From Cavia porcellus (Eukaryota; Chordata; Mammalia; Rodentia; Caviidae): a stretch of DNA of 64,000 nt. Positions 40,001 through 54,552 of the stretch are shown here, piece by piece. The translations under genes were made by a program, and so were the position numbers. The stretch spans positions 277,224 through 341,223 of the forward strand of contig NW_026947697.1 in assembly GCF_034190915.1 (NCBI RefSeq), in the 5' to 3' direction. The notes beneath the pieces are model-generated. The model did no database searches. It saw nothing but the letters and a program-made list of their open reading frames with translations, and was not told the DNA's origin. How positions within the stretch are numbered: the stretch's first letter is position 1; every line of letters begins with the position of its first letter.

Positions 40001-43000
40001 GTGAATGTAATGTAACACACACCCATACAATGCGCACCACCCGGTGATGTTTCTCTCACTCCTACTAGTGAATGTAATGTAACACACACCCATACAATGC
40101 GCACCACCCCGTGATGTTTCTCTCACTCCTACTAGTGAATGTAATGTAACACACACCCATACAATGGGCACCACCCCGTGATGTTTCTCTCACTCCTATA
40201 AGTGAATGTAATGTAACACACACCCATACAATGCGCACCACCCCGTGATGTTTCTCTCACTCCTACTAGTGAATGTAATGTAACACACACCCATACAATG
40301 CGCACCACCCCGTGATGTTTCTCTCACTGCTACTAGTGAATGTAATGTAACACACACCCATACAATGCGCACGACCCCGTGATGTTTTTCTCACTCCTAC
40401 TAGTGAATGTAATGTAACACACACCCATACAATGCGCACCACCCCGTGATGTTTCTCTCACTGCTACTAGTGAATGTAATGTAACACACAGCCATAACAT
40501 GCGCACCACCCTGTGAAGTTTGTCTCACTCCTACTAGTGAATCTAATGTAATACATACCCATACAATGCACACCTCCCCGTGATGTTTCTCTCACTCCTA
40601 CTAGTGAATATAATGTAACACACACCCATACAATGCGCACCACCCCGTGATGTTTCTCTCACTGCTACTAGTGAATGTAATGTAACACACACCCATACAA
40701 TGCGCACCACCCCGTGATGTTTCTCTCACTCCTACTAGTGAATGTAATGTCACACACACCCATACAATGCGCACCACCCCGTGATGTTTCTCTCACTCCT
40801 ACTAGTGAATGTAATGTAACACACACCCATACAATGCGCACCACCCCGGGATGTTTCTCTCACTCCTACTTGTGAATGTAACGTAACACACACCCATACA
40901 ATGCGCACCACCCCGTGATGTTTCTCTCACTCCTACTAATGAATGTAATGTAACACACACCCATACAATGCGCACCACCCCGTGATGTTTCTCTCACTCC
41001 TACTAGTGAATGTAATGTAACACACACCCATACAATGCGCACCACCCCGTGATGTTTCTCTCACTGCTACTAGTGAATGTAATGTAACACACCCATACAA
41101 TGCGCACCACCCCGTGATGTTTCTCTCACTCCTACTAGTGAATGTAATGTAACACACACCCATACAATGCGCACCACCCTGTGATGTTTCTCTCACTCCT
41201 ACTAGTGAATGTAATGTAACACACACCCATACAATGCGCACCACCCCCTGATGTTTCTCTCACTCCTACTAGTGTATGTAATGTAACACACACCCATACA
41301 ATGCGCACCACCCCGTGATGTTTCTCTCACTCCTACTAGTGAATGTAATGTAACACACACCCATACAATGCGCACCACCCCGTGATGTTTCTCTCACTCC
41401 TACTAGTGAATGTAATGTAACACACAGCCATACAATGCGCACCCCCCCGTGATGTTTGTCTCACTGCTACTAGTGAATCTATTGTAACACACACCCATAC
41501 AATGTGCACCTCCCCGTGATGTTTCTCTCACTCCTACTAGTGAATATAATGTAACACACACCCATACAATGCGCACCACCCCGTGATGTTTCTCTCACTG
41601 CTACTAGTGAATGTAATGTAACACACACCCATACAATGCGCGCCACCCCTGATGTTTCTCTCACTCCTACTAGTGAATGTAATGTCACACACACCCATAC
41701 AATGCGCACCACCCCGTGATGTTTCTCTCACTCCTACTAGTGAATGTAATGTAACACACACCCATACAATGCGCACCACCCCGTGATGTTTCTCTCACTC
41801 CTACTTGTGAATGTAATGTAACACACACCCATACAATGCGCACCACCCCGTGATTTTTCTCTCACTGCTACTAGTGAATGTAATGTAACACACACCCATA
41901 CAATGCGCACCACCCCGTGACGTTTCTGTCACTGCTATTAGTGAATGTAATGTAATACACACCCATACAATGCGCACGACCCCGTGATGTTTTTCTCACT
42001 CCTACTAGTGAATGTAATGTAACACACACCCATACAATGCGCACCACCCCGTGATGTTTCTCTCACTGCTACTAGTGAATGTAATGTAACACACACCCAT
42101 ACAATGCGCACCACCCCGTGATGTTTCTCTCACTCCTACTAGTGAATGTAATGTAACACACACCCATACAATGGGCACCACCCCGTGATGTTTCTCTCAC
42201 TCCTATAAGTGAATGTAATGTAACACACACCCATACAATGCGCACCACCCCGTGATGTTTCTCTCACTCCTACTAGTGAATGTAATGTAACACACACCCA
42301 TACAATGCGCACCACCCCGTGATGTTTCTCTCACTGCTACTAGTGAATGTAATGTAACACACACCCATGCAATGCGCACGACCCCGTGATGTTTTTCTCA
42401 CTCCTACTAGTGAATGTAATGTAACACACACCCATACAATGCGCACCACCCCGTGATGTTTCTCTCACTGCTACTAGTGAATGTAATGTAACACACACCC
42501 ATACAATGCGCACCACCCTGTGATGTTTCTCTCACTCCTACTAGTGAATGTAATGTAACACACACCCATACAATGCGCACCACCCCGTGATGTTTCTCTC
42601 ACTCCTACTAGTGAATGTAATGTAACACACACCCATACAATGCGCACCACCCCGTGATGTTTCTCTCACTCCTACTAGTGAATGTAATGTAACACACACC
42701 CATACAATGCGCACCACCCCGTGATGTTTCTCTCACTGCTACTAGTGAATGTAATGTAACACACACCCATACAATGCGCACCACCCCGTGATGTTTCTCT
42801 CACTACTACTAGTGAATGTAATGTAACACACACCCATACAATGCGCACCACCCCGTGATGTTTCTCTCACTCCTACTAGTGATTGTAATGTAACACACAC
42901 CCATACAATGCTCACCACCCCGTGATGTTTCTCTCACTCTTACTAGTGAATGTAATGTAACACACACCCATACAATGCGCACCACCCCGTGATGTTTCTC

Positions 43001-45740
43001 TCACTCCTACTAGTGAATGTAATGTAACACACACCCATACAATGCGCACCACCCCGTGATGTTTCTCTCACTCCTATTAGTGAATGTAATGTAACACACA
43101 CCCATACAATGCGCACCACCCCGTGATGTGTTTCTCACGCCTACTAGTGAATGTAATGTAACACACAGCCATACAATGCGCACCACCCCGTGATGTTTTT
43201 CTCACTCCTACTAGTGAATGTAATGTAACACACAGCCATAACATGCGCACCACCCTGTGATGTTTGTCTCACTCCTACTAGTGAATCTAATGTAATACAT
43301 ACCCATACAATGCACACCTCCCCGTGATGTTTCTCTCACTCCTACTAGTGAATATAATGTAACACACACCCATACAATGCGCACCACCCCGTGATGTTTC
43401 TCTCACTGCTACTAGTGAATGTAATGTAACACACACCCATACAATGCGCACCACCCCGTGATGTTTCTCTCACTCCTACTAGTGAATGTAATGTCACACA
43501 CACCCATACAATGCGCACCACCCCGTGATGTTTCTCTCACTCCTACTAGTGAATGTAATGTAACACACACGCATACAATGCGCACCACCCCGGGATGTTT
43601 CTCTCACTCCTACTTGTGAATGTAACGTAACACACACCCATACAATGCGCACCACCCCGTGATGTTTCTCTCACTCCTACTAATGAATGTAATGTAACAC
43701 ACACCCATACAATGCGCACCACCCCGTGATGTTTCTCTCACTCCTACTAGTGAATGTAATGTAACACACACCCATACAATGCGCACCACCCCGTGATGTT
43801 TCTCTCACTGCTACTAGTGAATGTAATGTAACACACCCATACAATGCGCACCACCCCGTGATGTTTCTCTCACTCCTACTAGTGAATGTAATGTAACACA
43901 CACCCATACAATGCGCACCACCCTGTGATGTTTCTCTCACTCCTACTAGTGAATGTAATGTAACACACACCCATACAATGCGCACCACCCCCTGATGTTT
44001 CTCTCACTCCTACTAGTGTATGTAATGTAACACACACCCATACAATGCGCACCACCCCGTGATGTTTCTCTCACTCCTACTAGTGAATGTAATGTAACAC
44101 ACACCCATACAATGCGCACCACCCCGTGATGTTTCTCTCACTCCTACTAGTGAATGTAATGTAACACACACCCATACAATGCGCACCACCCCGTGATGTT
44201 TCTCTCACTGCTACTAGTGAATGTAATGTAACACACACCCATACAATGCGCACCACCCCGTGATGTTTTTCTCACTCCTACTAGTGAATGTAATGTAACA
44301 CACACCCATACAATGCGCACCACCCCGAGATGTTTCTCTCACTCCTACTAGTGAATGTAATGTAACACACACCCATACAATGCGCACCACCCGGTGATGT
44401 TTCTCTCACTCCTACTAGTGAATGTAATGTAACACACACCCATACAATGCGCACCACCCCGTGATGTTTCTCTCACTCCTACTAGTGAATGTAATGTAAC
44501 ACACACCCATACAATGGGCACCACCCCGTGATGTTTCTCTCACTCCTATAAGTGAATGTAATGTAACACACACCCATACAATGCGCACCACCCCGTGATG
44601 TTTCTCTCACTCCTACTAGTGAATGTAATGTAACACACACCCATACAATGCGCACCACCCCGTGATGTTTCTCTCACTGCTACTAGTGAATGTAATGTAA
44701 CACACACCCATACAATGCGCACGACCCCGTGATGTTTTTCTCACTCCTACTAGTGAATGTAATGTAACACACACCCATACAATGCGCACCACCCCGTGAT
44801 GTTTCTCTCACTGCTACTAGTGAATGTAATGTAACACACAGCCATAACATGCGCACCACCCTGTGAAGTTTGTCTCACTCCTACTAGTGAATCTAATGTA
44901 ATACATACCCATACAATGCACACCTCCCCGTGATGTTTCTCTCACTCCTACTAGTGAATATAATGTAACACACACCCATACAATGCGCACCACCCCGTGA
45001 TGTTTCTCTCACTGCTACTAGTGAATGTAATGTAACACACACCCATACAATGCGCACCACCCCATGATGTTTCTCTCACTCCTACTAGTGAATGTAATGT
45101 CACACACACCCATACAATGCGCACCACCCCGTGATGTTTCTCTCACTCCTACTAGTGAATGTAATGTAACACACACGCATACAATGCGCACCACCCCGGG
45201 ATGTTTCTCTCACTCCTACTTGTGAATGTAACGTAACACACACCCATACAATGCGCACCACCCCGTGATGTTTCTCTCACTCCTACTAATGAATGTAATG
45301 TAACACACACCCATACAATGCGCACCACCCCGTGATGTTTCTCTCACTCCTACTAGTGAATGTAATGTAACACACACCCATACAATGCGCACCACCCCGT
45401 GATGTTTCTCTCACTGCTACTAGTGAATGTAATGTAACACACCCATACAATGCGCACCACCCCGTGATGTTTCTCTCACTCCTAGGAGTGAATGTAATGT
45501 AACACACACCCATACAATGCGCACCACCCTGTGATGTTTCTCTCACTCCTACTAGTGAATGTAATGTAACACACACCCATACAATGCGCACCACCCCCTG
45601 ATGTTTCTCTCACTCCTACTAGTGTATGTAATGTAACACACACCCATACAATGCGCACCACCCCGTGATGTTTCTCTCACTCCTACTAGTGAATGTAATG
45701 TAACACACACCCATACAATGCGCACCACCCCGTGATGTTT
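37041..45740. repeat. Tandem duplication of a 65-unit, 4,350-bp HOR
   Basis: 37,041-41,390 is followed immediately by its copy 41,391-45,740. Markers repeat at 4,350: A (37,080; 41,430), B (38,888; 43,238 and 40,494; 44,844) and the 65-bp unit. Differences seen are single bases, such as CCTAGGAGTG near 45,483 against CCTACTAGTG, CCATGATG near 45,064 against CCGTGATG, and CATGCAATG near 42,367 against CATACAATG. Left of 41,391 and right of 45,776 the match stops, so there are exactly two copies. Each holds a sub-repeat of 24 units (1,606 bp) between its two B markers. Confidence 0.87.
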
Positions 45741-48700
45741 CTCTCACTCCTACTAGTGAATGTAATGTAACACACACCCATACAATGCGCACCACCCCGT
45801 GATGTTTCTCTCACTGCTACTAGTGAATGTAATGTAACACACACCCATACAATGCGCACGACCCCGTGATGTTTTTCTCACTCCTACTAGTGAATGTAAT
45901 GTAACACACACCCATACAATGCGCACCACCCCGTGATGTTTCTCTCACTCCTACTAGTGAATGTAATGTAACACACACCCATACAATGCGCACCACCCGG
46001 TGATGTTTCTCTCACTCCTACTAGTGAATGTAATGTAACACACACCCATACAATGCGCACCACCCCGTGATGTTTCTCTCACTCCTACTAGTGAATGTAA
46101 TGTAACACACACCCATACAATGGGCACCACCCCGTGATGTTTCTCTCACTCCTATAAGTGAATGTAATGTAACACACACCCATACAATGCGCACCACCCC
46201 GTGATGTTTCTCTCACTCCTAATAGTGAATGTAATGTAACACACACCCATACAATGCGCACCACCCCGTGATGTTTCTCTCACTGCTACTAGTGAATGTA
46301 ATGTAACACACACCCATACAATGCGCACGACCCCGTGATGTTTTTCTCACTCCTACTAGTGAATGTAATGTAACACACACCCATACAATGCGCACCACCC
46401 CGTGATGTTTCTCTCACTGCTACTAGTGAATATAATGTAACACACGCCCATACAATGCGCACCACCCCGTGATGTTTCTCTCACTCCTACTAGTGAATGT
46501 AATGTAACACACACCCATACAATGCGCACCACCCCGTGATGTTTCTCTCACTCCTACTAGTGAATGTAATGTAACACACACCCATACAATGCGCACCACC
46601 CCGTGATGTTTCTCTCACTCCTACTAGTGAATGTAATGTAACACACACCCATACAATGCGCACCACCCCGTGATGTTTCTCTCACTGCTACTAGTGAATG
46701 TAATGTAACACACACCCATACAATGCGCACCACCCCGTGATGTTTCTCTCACTACTACTAGTGAATGTAATGTAACACACACCCATACAATGCGCACCAC
46801 CCCGTGATGTTTCTCTCACTCCTACTAGTGATTGTAATGTAACACACACCCATACAATGCTCACCACCCCGTGATGTTTCTCTCACTCTTACTAGTGAAT
46901 GTAATGTAACACACACCCATACAATGCGCACCACCCCGTGATGTTTCTCTCACTCCTACTAGTGAATGTAATGTAACACACACCCATACAATGCGCACCA
47001 CCCCGTGATGTTTCTCTCACTCCTATTAGTGAATGTAATGTAACACACACCCATACAATGCGCACCACCCCGTGATGTGTTTCTCACGCCTACTAGTGAA
47101 TGTAATGTAACACACAGCCATACAATGCGCACCACCCCGTGATGTTTTTCTCACTCCTACTAGTGAATGTAATGTAACACACAGCCATAACATGCGCACC
47201 ACCCTGTGATGTTTGTCTCACTCCTACTAGTGAATCTAATGTAATACATACCCATACAATGCACACCTCCCCGTGATGTTTCTCTCACTCCTACTAGTGA
47301 ATATAATGTAACACACACCCATACAATGCGCACCACCCCGTGATGTTTCTCTCACTGCTACTAGTGAATGTAATGTAACACACACCCATACAATGCGCAC
47401 CACCCCGTGATGTTTCTCTCACTCCTACTAGTGAATGTAATGTCACACACACCCATACAATGCGCACCACCCCGTGATGTTTCTCTCACTCCTACTAGTG
47501 AATGTAATGTAACACACACGCATACAATGCGCACCACCCCGGGATGTTTCTCTCACTCCTACTTGTGAATGTAACGTAACACACACCCATACAATGCGCA
47601 CCACCCCGTGATGTTTCTCTCACTCCTACTAATGAATGTAATGTAACACACACCCATACAATGCGCACCACCCCGTGATGTTTCTCTCACTCCTACTAGT
47701 GAATGTAATGTAACACACACCCATACAATGCGCACCACCCCGTGATGTTTCTCTCACTGCTACTAGTGAATGTAATGTAACACACCCATACAATGCGCAC
47801 CACCCCGTGATGTTTCTCTCACTCCTACTAGTGAATGTAATGTAACACACACCCATACAATGCGCACCACCCTGTGATGTTTCTCTCACTCCTACTAGTG
47901 AATGTAATGTAACACACACCCATACAATGCGCACCACCCCCTGATGTTTCTCTCACTCCTACTAGTGTATGTAATGTAACACACACCCATACAATGCGCA
48001 CCACCCCGTGATGTTTCTCTCACTCCTACTAGTGAATGTAATGTAACACACACCCATACAATGCGCACCACCCCGTGATGTTTCTCTCACTCCTACTAGT
48101 GAATGTAATGTAACACACACCCATACAATGCGCACCACCCCGTGATGTTTCTCTCACTGCTACTAGTGAATGTAATGTAACACACACCCATACAATGCGC
48201 ACGACCCCGTGATGTTTTTCTCACTCCTACTAGTGAATGTAATGTAACACACACCCATACAATGCGCACCACCCCGTGATGTTTCTCTCACTCCTACTAG
48301 TGAATGTAATGTAACACACACCATACAATGCGCACCACCCGGTGATGTTTCTCTCACTCCTACTAGTGAATGTAATGTAACACACACCCATACAATGCGC
48401 ACCACCCCGTGATGTTTCTCTCACTCCTACTAGTGAATGTAATGTAACACACACCCATACAATGCGCACCACCCCGTGATGTTTCTCTCACTGCTACTAG
48501 TGAATGTAATGTAACACACACCCATACAATGCGCACCACCCCGTGATGTTTCTCTCACTCCTACTAGTGAATGTAATGTAACACACACCCATACAATGCG
48601 CACCACCCCGTGATGTTTCTCTCACTCCTACTAGTGAATGTCATGTAACACACACCCATACAATGCGCACCACCCCGTGATGTTTCTCTCACTCCTACTA

Positions 48701-48925
48701 GTGAATGTAATGTAACACACACCCATACAATGCGCACCACCCCGTGATGTTTCTCTCACTGCTACTAGTGAATGTAATGTAACACACACCCATACAATGC
48801 TCACCACCCCGTGATGTTTCTCTCACTCTTACTAGTGAATGTAATGTAACACACAGCGATACAATGCGCACCACCCCGTGATGTTTTTCTCACTCCTACT
48901 AGTGAATGTAATGTAACACACAGCC
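45741..48925. repeat. Transitional HOR segment between the 4,350- and 3,417-bp regimes
   Basis: T3C units follow the order of the earlier HORs; 45,84x matches 36,48x at offset about 9,370. Marker B stands at 44,844, 47,187 and 48,926, giving intervals of 2,343 (35 units less 2) and 1,739 bp (26 units less 3). A 65-bp AACACACCC unit lies near 47,780 and a 66-bp ACACCATAC unit near 48,320. The latter returns near 53,947 at offset 5,627. CAGCGATAC at 48,854 begins the pattern used in the next region. Confidence 0.82.
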
Positions 48926-51900
48926 ATAACATGCGCACCACCCTGTGATGTTTGTCTCACTCCTACTAGTGAATCTAATGTAATACATACCCATACAATG
49001 GGCACCTCCCCGTGATGTTTCTCTCACTCCTACTAGTGAATATAATGTAACACACACCCATACAATGCGCACCACCCCGTGATGTCTCTCTCACTGCTAC
49101 TAGTGAATGTAATGTAACACACACCCATACAATGCGCACCACCCCGTGATGTTTCTCTCACTCCTACTAGTGAATGTAATGTCACACACACCCATACAAT
49201 GCGCACCACCCCGTGATGTTTCTCTCACTCCTACTAGTGAATGTAATGTAACACACACGCATACAATGCGCACCACCCCGGGATGTTTCTCTCACTCCTA
49301 CTTGTGAATGTAACGTAACACACACCCATACAATGCGCACCACCCCGTGATGTTTCTCTCACTCCTACTAATGAATGTAATGTAACACACACCCATACAA
49401 TGCGCACCACCCCGTGATGTTTCTCTCACTCCTACTAGTGAATGTAATGTAACACACACCCATACAATGCGCACCACCCCGTGATGTTTCTCTCACTGCT
49501 ACTAGTGAATGTAATGTAACACACAGCCATACAATGCGCACCACCCCGTGATGTTTTTCTCACTCCTACTAGTGAATGTAATGTAACACACACCCATAGA
49601 ATGCGCACCACCCCGTGATGTTTCTCTCACTGCTACTACTGAATGTAATGTAACACACACCCATACAATGCGCACCTCCCCGTGATGTTTCTCTCACTCC
49701 TACTAGTGAATGTAATGTAACACACACCCATACAATGCGCACCACCCCGTGATGTTTCTCTCACTCCTACTAGTGAATGTAATGTAACACACACCCATAC
49801 AATGCGCACCACCCCGTGATGTTTCTCTCACTCCTACTAGTGAATGTAATGTAACACACACCCATACAATGCGCACCAACCCGTGATGTTTCTCTCACTG
49901 CTACTAGTGAATGTAATGTAACACACACCCATACAATGCGCACCACCCCGTGATGTTTCTCTCACTACTACTAGTGAATGTAATGTAACACACACCCATA
50001 CAATGCGCACCACCCCGTGATGTTTCTCTCCCTCCTACTAGTGAATGTAATGTCACACACACCCATACAATGCGCACCACCCCGTGATGTTTCTCTCACT
50101 CCTACTAGTGAATGTAATGTAACACACACCCATACAATGCGCACCACCCCGTGATGTTTCTCTCACTCCTACTAGTGAATGTAATGTAACACACACCCAT
50201 ACAATGCGCACCACCCCGTGATTTTTCTCTCACTCCTACTAGTGAATGTAATGTAACACACACCCATACAATGCGCACCACCCCGTGATGTTTCTCTCAC
50301 TCCTACTAGTGAATGTAATGTAACACACACCCATACAATGCGCACCACCACGTGATGTTTCTCTCCCTCCTACTAGTGAATGTAATGTAACACACACCCA
50401 TACAATGAGCACCACCCCGTGATGTTTCTCTCACTCCTACTAGTGAATGTAATGTAACACACACCCATACAATGCGCACCACCCCGTGATGTTTCTCTCA
50501 CTCTTACTAGTGAATGTAATGTAACACACACCCATACAATGCGCACCACCCCGTGATGTGTTTCTCACTCCTACTAGTGAATGTAATGTAACACACAGCC
50601 ATACAATGCGCACCACCCCGTGATGTTTTTCTCACTCCTACTAGTGAATGTAATGTAACACACAGCCATAAAATGCGCACCACCCTGTGATGTTTGTCTC
50701 ACTCCTACTAGTGAATCTAATGTAATACACACCCATACAATGCGCACCTCCCCGTGATGTTTCTCTCACTCCTACTAGTGAATATAATGTAACACACACC
50801 AATACAATGCACACCACCCCGTGATGTTTCTCTCACTGCTACTAGTGAATGTAATGTAACACACACCCATACAATGCGCACCACCCCGTGATGTTTCTCT
50901 CACTCCTACTAGTGAATGTAATGTCACACACACCCATACAATGCGCACCACCCCGTGATGTTTCTCTCACTCCTACTAGTGAATGTAATGTAACACACAC
51001 CCATACAATGCGCACCACCCCGGGATGTTTCTCTCACTCCTACTTGTGAATGTAATGTAACACACACCCATGCAATGCGCACCACCCCGTGATGTTTCTC
51101 TCACTCCTACTAGTGAATGTAATGTAACACACACCCATACAATGCACACCACCCCGTGATGTTTCTCTCACTCCTACTAGTGCATGTAATGTAACACACA
51201 CCCATACAATGCGCACCACCCCGTGATGTTTCTCTCACTGCTACTAGTGAATGTAATGTAACACACACCCATACAATGCGCACCACCCCGTGATGTTTCT
51301 CTCACTGCTACTAGTGAATGTAATGTAACACACACCCATACCATGCGCACCACCCCGTGATGTTTCTCTCACTGCTACTAGTGAATGTAATGTAACACAC
51401 ACCCATACAATGCGCACCACCCCGTGATGTTTCTCTCACTGCTACTAGTGAATGTAATGTAACACACACCCATACAATGCGCACGACCCCGTGATGTTTT
51501 TCTCACTCCTACTAGTGAATGTAATGTAACACACACCCATACAATGCGCACCACCCCGTGATGTTTCTCTCACTGCTACTAGTGAATGTAATGTAACACA
51601 CACCCATACAATGCGCACCTCCCCGTGATGTTTCTCTCACTCCTACTAGTGAATGTAATGTAACACCCACCCATACAATGCGCACCACCCCGGGATGTTT
51701 CTCTCACTCCTACTTGTGAATGTAATGTAACACACACCCATGCAATGCGCACCACCCCGTGATGTTTCTCTCACTCCTACTAGTGAATGTAATGTAACAC
51801 ACACCCATACAATGCACACCACCCCGTGATGTTTCTCTCACTCCTACTAGTGCATGTAATGTAACACACACCCATACAATGCGCACCACCCCGTGATGTT

Positions 51901-52342
51901 TCTCTCACTGCTACTAGTGAATGTAATGTAACACACACCCATACAATGCGCACCACCCCGTGATGTTTCTCTCACTCCTACTAGTGAATGTAATGTAACA
52001 CACACCCATACAATGCGCACCACCCCGTGATGTTTCTCTCACTCCTACTAGTGAATGTCATGTAACACACACCCATACAATGCGCACCACCCCGTGATGT
52101 TTCTCTCACTCCTACTAGTGAATGTAATGTAACACACACCCATACAATGCGCACCACCCCGTGATGTTTCTCTCACTGCTACTAGTGAATGTAATGTAAC
52201 ACACACCCATACAATGCTCACCACCCCGTGATGTTTCTCTCACTCTTACTAGTGAATGTAATGTAACACACAGCGATACAATGCGCACCACCCCGTGATG
52301 TTTTTCTCACTCCTACTAGTGAATGTAATGTAACACACAGCC
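48926..52342. repeat. 51-unit HOR (3,417 bp), copy 1 of the compound repeat
   Basis: It runs from marker B at 48,926 through marker C (CATAAAATGCGC with CACCCTGTG, TTTGTCTC and TAATACACACCC, anchor 50,668) to marker B at 52,343. The two sub-intervals are 1,742 (26 units) and 1,675 bp (25 units), both exact multiples of 67, so no net unit-length indel is present. Other diagnostics are CCCATAGAATG near 49,597, CTACTACTGAATG near 49,633, GTGATTTTTC near 50,220, CCATGCAATG near 51,069 and AGTGCATG near 51,180. Confidence 0.88.
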
Positions 52343-54552
52343 ATAACATGCGCACCACCCTGTGATGTTTGTCTCACTCCTACTAGTGAATCTAATGTAA
52401 TACATACCCATACAATGGGCACCTCCCCGTGATGTTTCTCTCACTCCTACTAGTGAATATAATGTAACACACACCCATACAATGCGCACCACCCCGTGAT
52501 GTCTCTCTCACTGCTACTAGTGAATGTAATGTAACACACACCCATACAATGCGCACCACCCCGTGATGTTTCTCTCACTCCTACTAGTGAATGTAATGTC
52601 ACACACACCCATACAATGCGCACCACCCCGTGATGTTTCTCTCACTCCTACTAGTGAATGTAATGTAACACACACGCATACAATGCGCACCACCCCGGGA
52701 TGTTTCTCTCACTCCTACTTGTGAATGTAACGTAACACACACCCATACAATGCGCACCACCCCGTGATGTTTCTCTCACTCCTACTAATGAATGTAATGT
52801 AACACACACCCATACAATGCGCACCACCCCGTGATGTTTCTCTCACTCCTACTAGTGAATGTAATGTAACACACACCCATACAATGCGCACCACCCCGTG
52901 ATGTTTCTCTCACTGCTACTAGTGAATGTAATGTAACACACAGCCATACAATGCGCACCACCCCGTGATGTTTTTCTCACTCCTACTAGTGAATGTAATG
53001 TAACACACACCCATAGAATGCGCACCACCCCGTGATGTTTCTCTCACTGCTACTACTGAATGTAATGTAACACACACCCATACAATGCGCACCTCCCCGT
53101 GATGTTTCTCTCACTCCTACTAGTGAATGTAATGTAACACACACCCATACAATGCGCACCACCCCGTGATGTTTCTCTCACTCCTACTAGTGAATGTAAT
53201 GTAACACACACCCATACAATGCGCACCACCCCGTGATGTTTCTCTCACTCCTACTAGTGAATGTAATGTAACACACACCCATACAATGCGCACCAACCCG
53301 TGATGTTTCTCTCACTGCTACTAGTGAATGTAATGTAACACACACCCATACAATGCGCACCACCCCGTGATGTTTCTCTCACTACTACTAGTGAATGTAA
53401 TGTAACACACACCCATACAATGCGCACCACCCCGTGATGTTTCTCTCCCTCCTACTAGTGAATGTAATGTCACACACACCCATACAATGCGCACCACCCC
53501 GTGATGTTTCTCTCACTCCTACTAGTGAATGTAATGTAACACACACCCATACAATGCGCACCACCCCGTGATGTTTCTCTCACTCCTACTAGTGTATGTA
53601 ATGTAACACACACCCATACAATGCGCACCACCCCGTGATGTTTCTCTCACTCCTACTAGTGAATGTAATGTAACACACACCCATACAATGCGCACCACCC
53701 CGTGATGTTTCTCTCACTCCTACTAGTGAATGTAATGTAACACACACCCATACAATGCGCACCACCCCGTGATGTTTCTCTCACTGCTACTAGTGAATGT
53801 AATGTAACACACACCCATACAATGCGCACGACCCCGTGATGTTTTTCTCACTCCTACTAGTGAATGTAATGTAACACACACCCATACAATGCGCACCACC
53901 CCGTGATGTTTCTCTCACTCCTACTAGTGAATGTAATGTAACACACACCATACAATGCGCACCACCCGGTGATGTTTCTCTCACTCCTACTAGTGAATGT
54001 AATGTAACACACACCCATACAATGCGCACCACCCCGTGATGTTTCTCTCACTCCTACTAGTGAATGTAATGTAACACACACCCATACAATGCGCACCACC
54101 CCGTGATGTTTCTCTCACTGCTACTAGTGAATGTAATGTAACACACACCCATACAATGCGCACCACCCCGTGATGTTTCTCTCACTCCTACTAGTGAATG
54201 TAATGTAACACACACCCATACAATGCGCACCACCCCGTGATGTTTCTCTCACTCCTACTAGTGAATGTCATGTAACACACACCCATACAATGCGCACCAC
54301 CCCGTGATGTTTCTCTCACTCCTACTAGTGAATGTAATGTAACACACACCCATACAATGCGCACCACCCCGTGATGTTTCTCTCACTGCTACTAGTGAAT
54401 GTAATGTAACACACACCCATACAATGCTCACCACCCCGTGATGTTTCTCTCACTCTTACTAGTGAATGTAATGTAACACACAGCGATACAATGCGCACCA
54501 CCCCGTGATGTTTTTCTCACTCCTACTAGTGAATGTAATGTAACACACAGCC
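52343..54552. repeat. 33-unit HOR (2,210 bp), shortened chimera
   Basis: Its left part follows 48,926 onward at offset 3,417 up to about 53,568. Its right part follows 47,942 onward at offset 5,627 from about 53,594. A 66-bp ACACCATAC unit near 53,947 accounts for 2,210 = 33 x 67 - 1. It has no marker C and ends at marker B 54,553. Confidence 0.87.
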
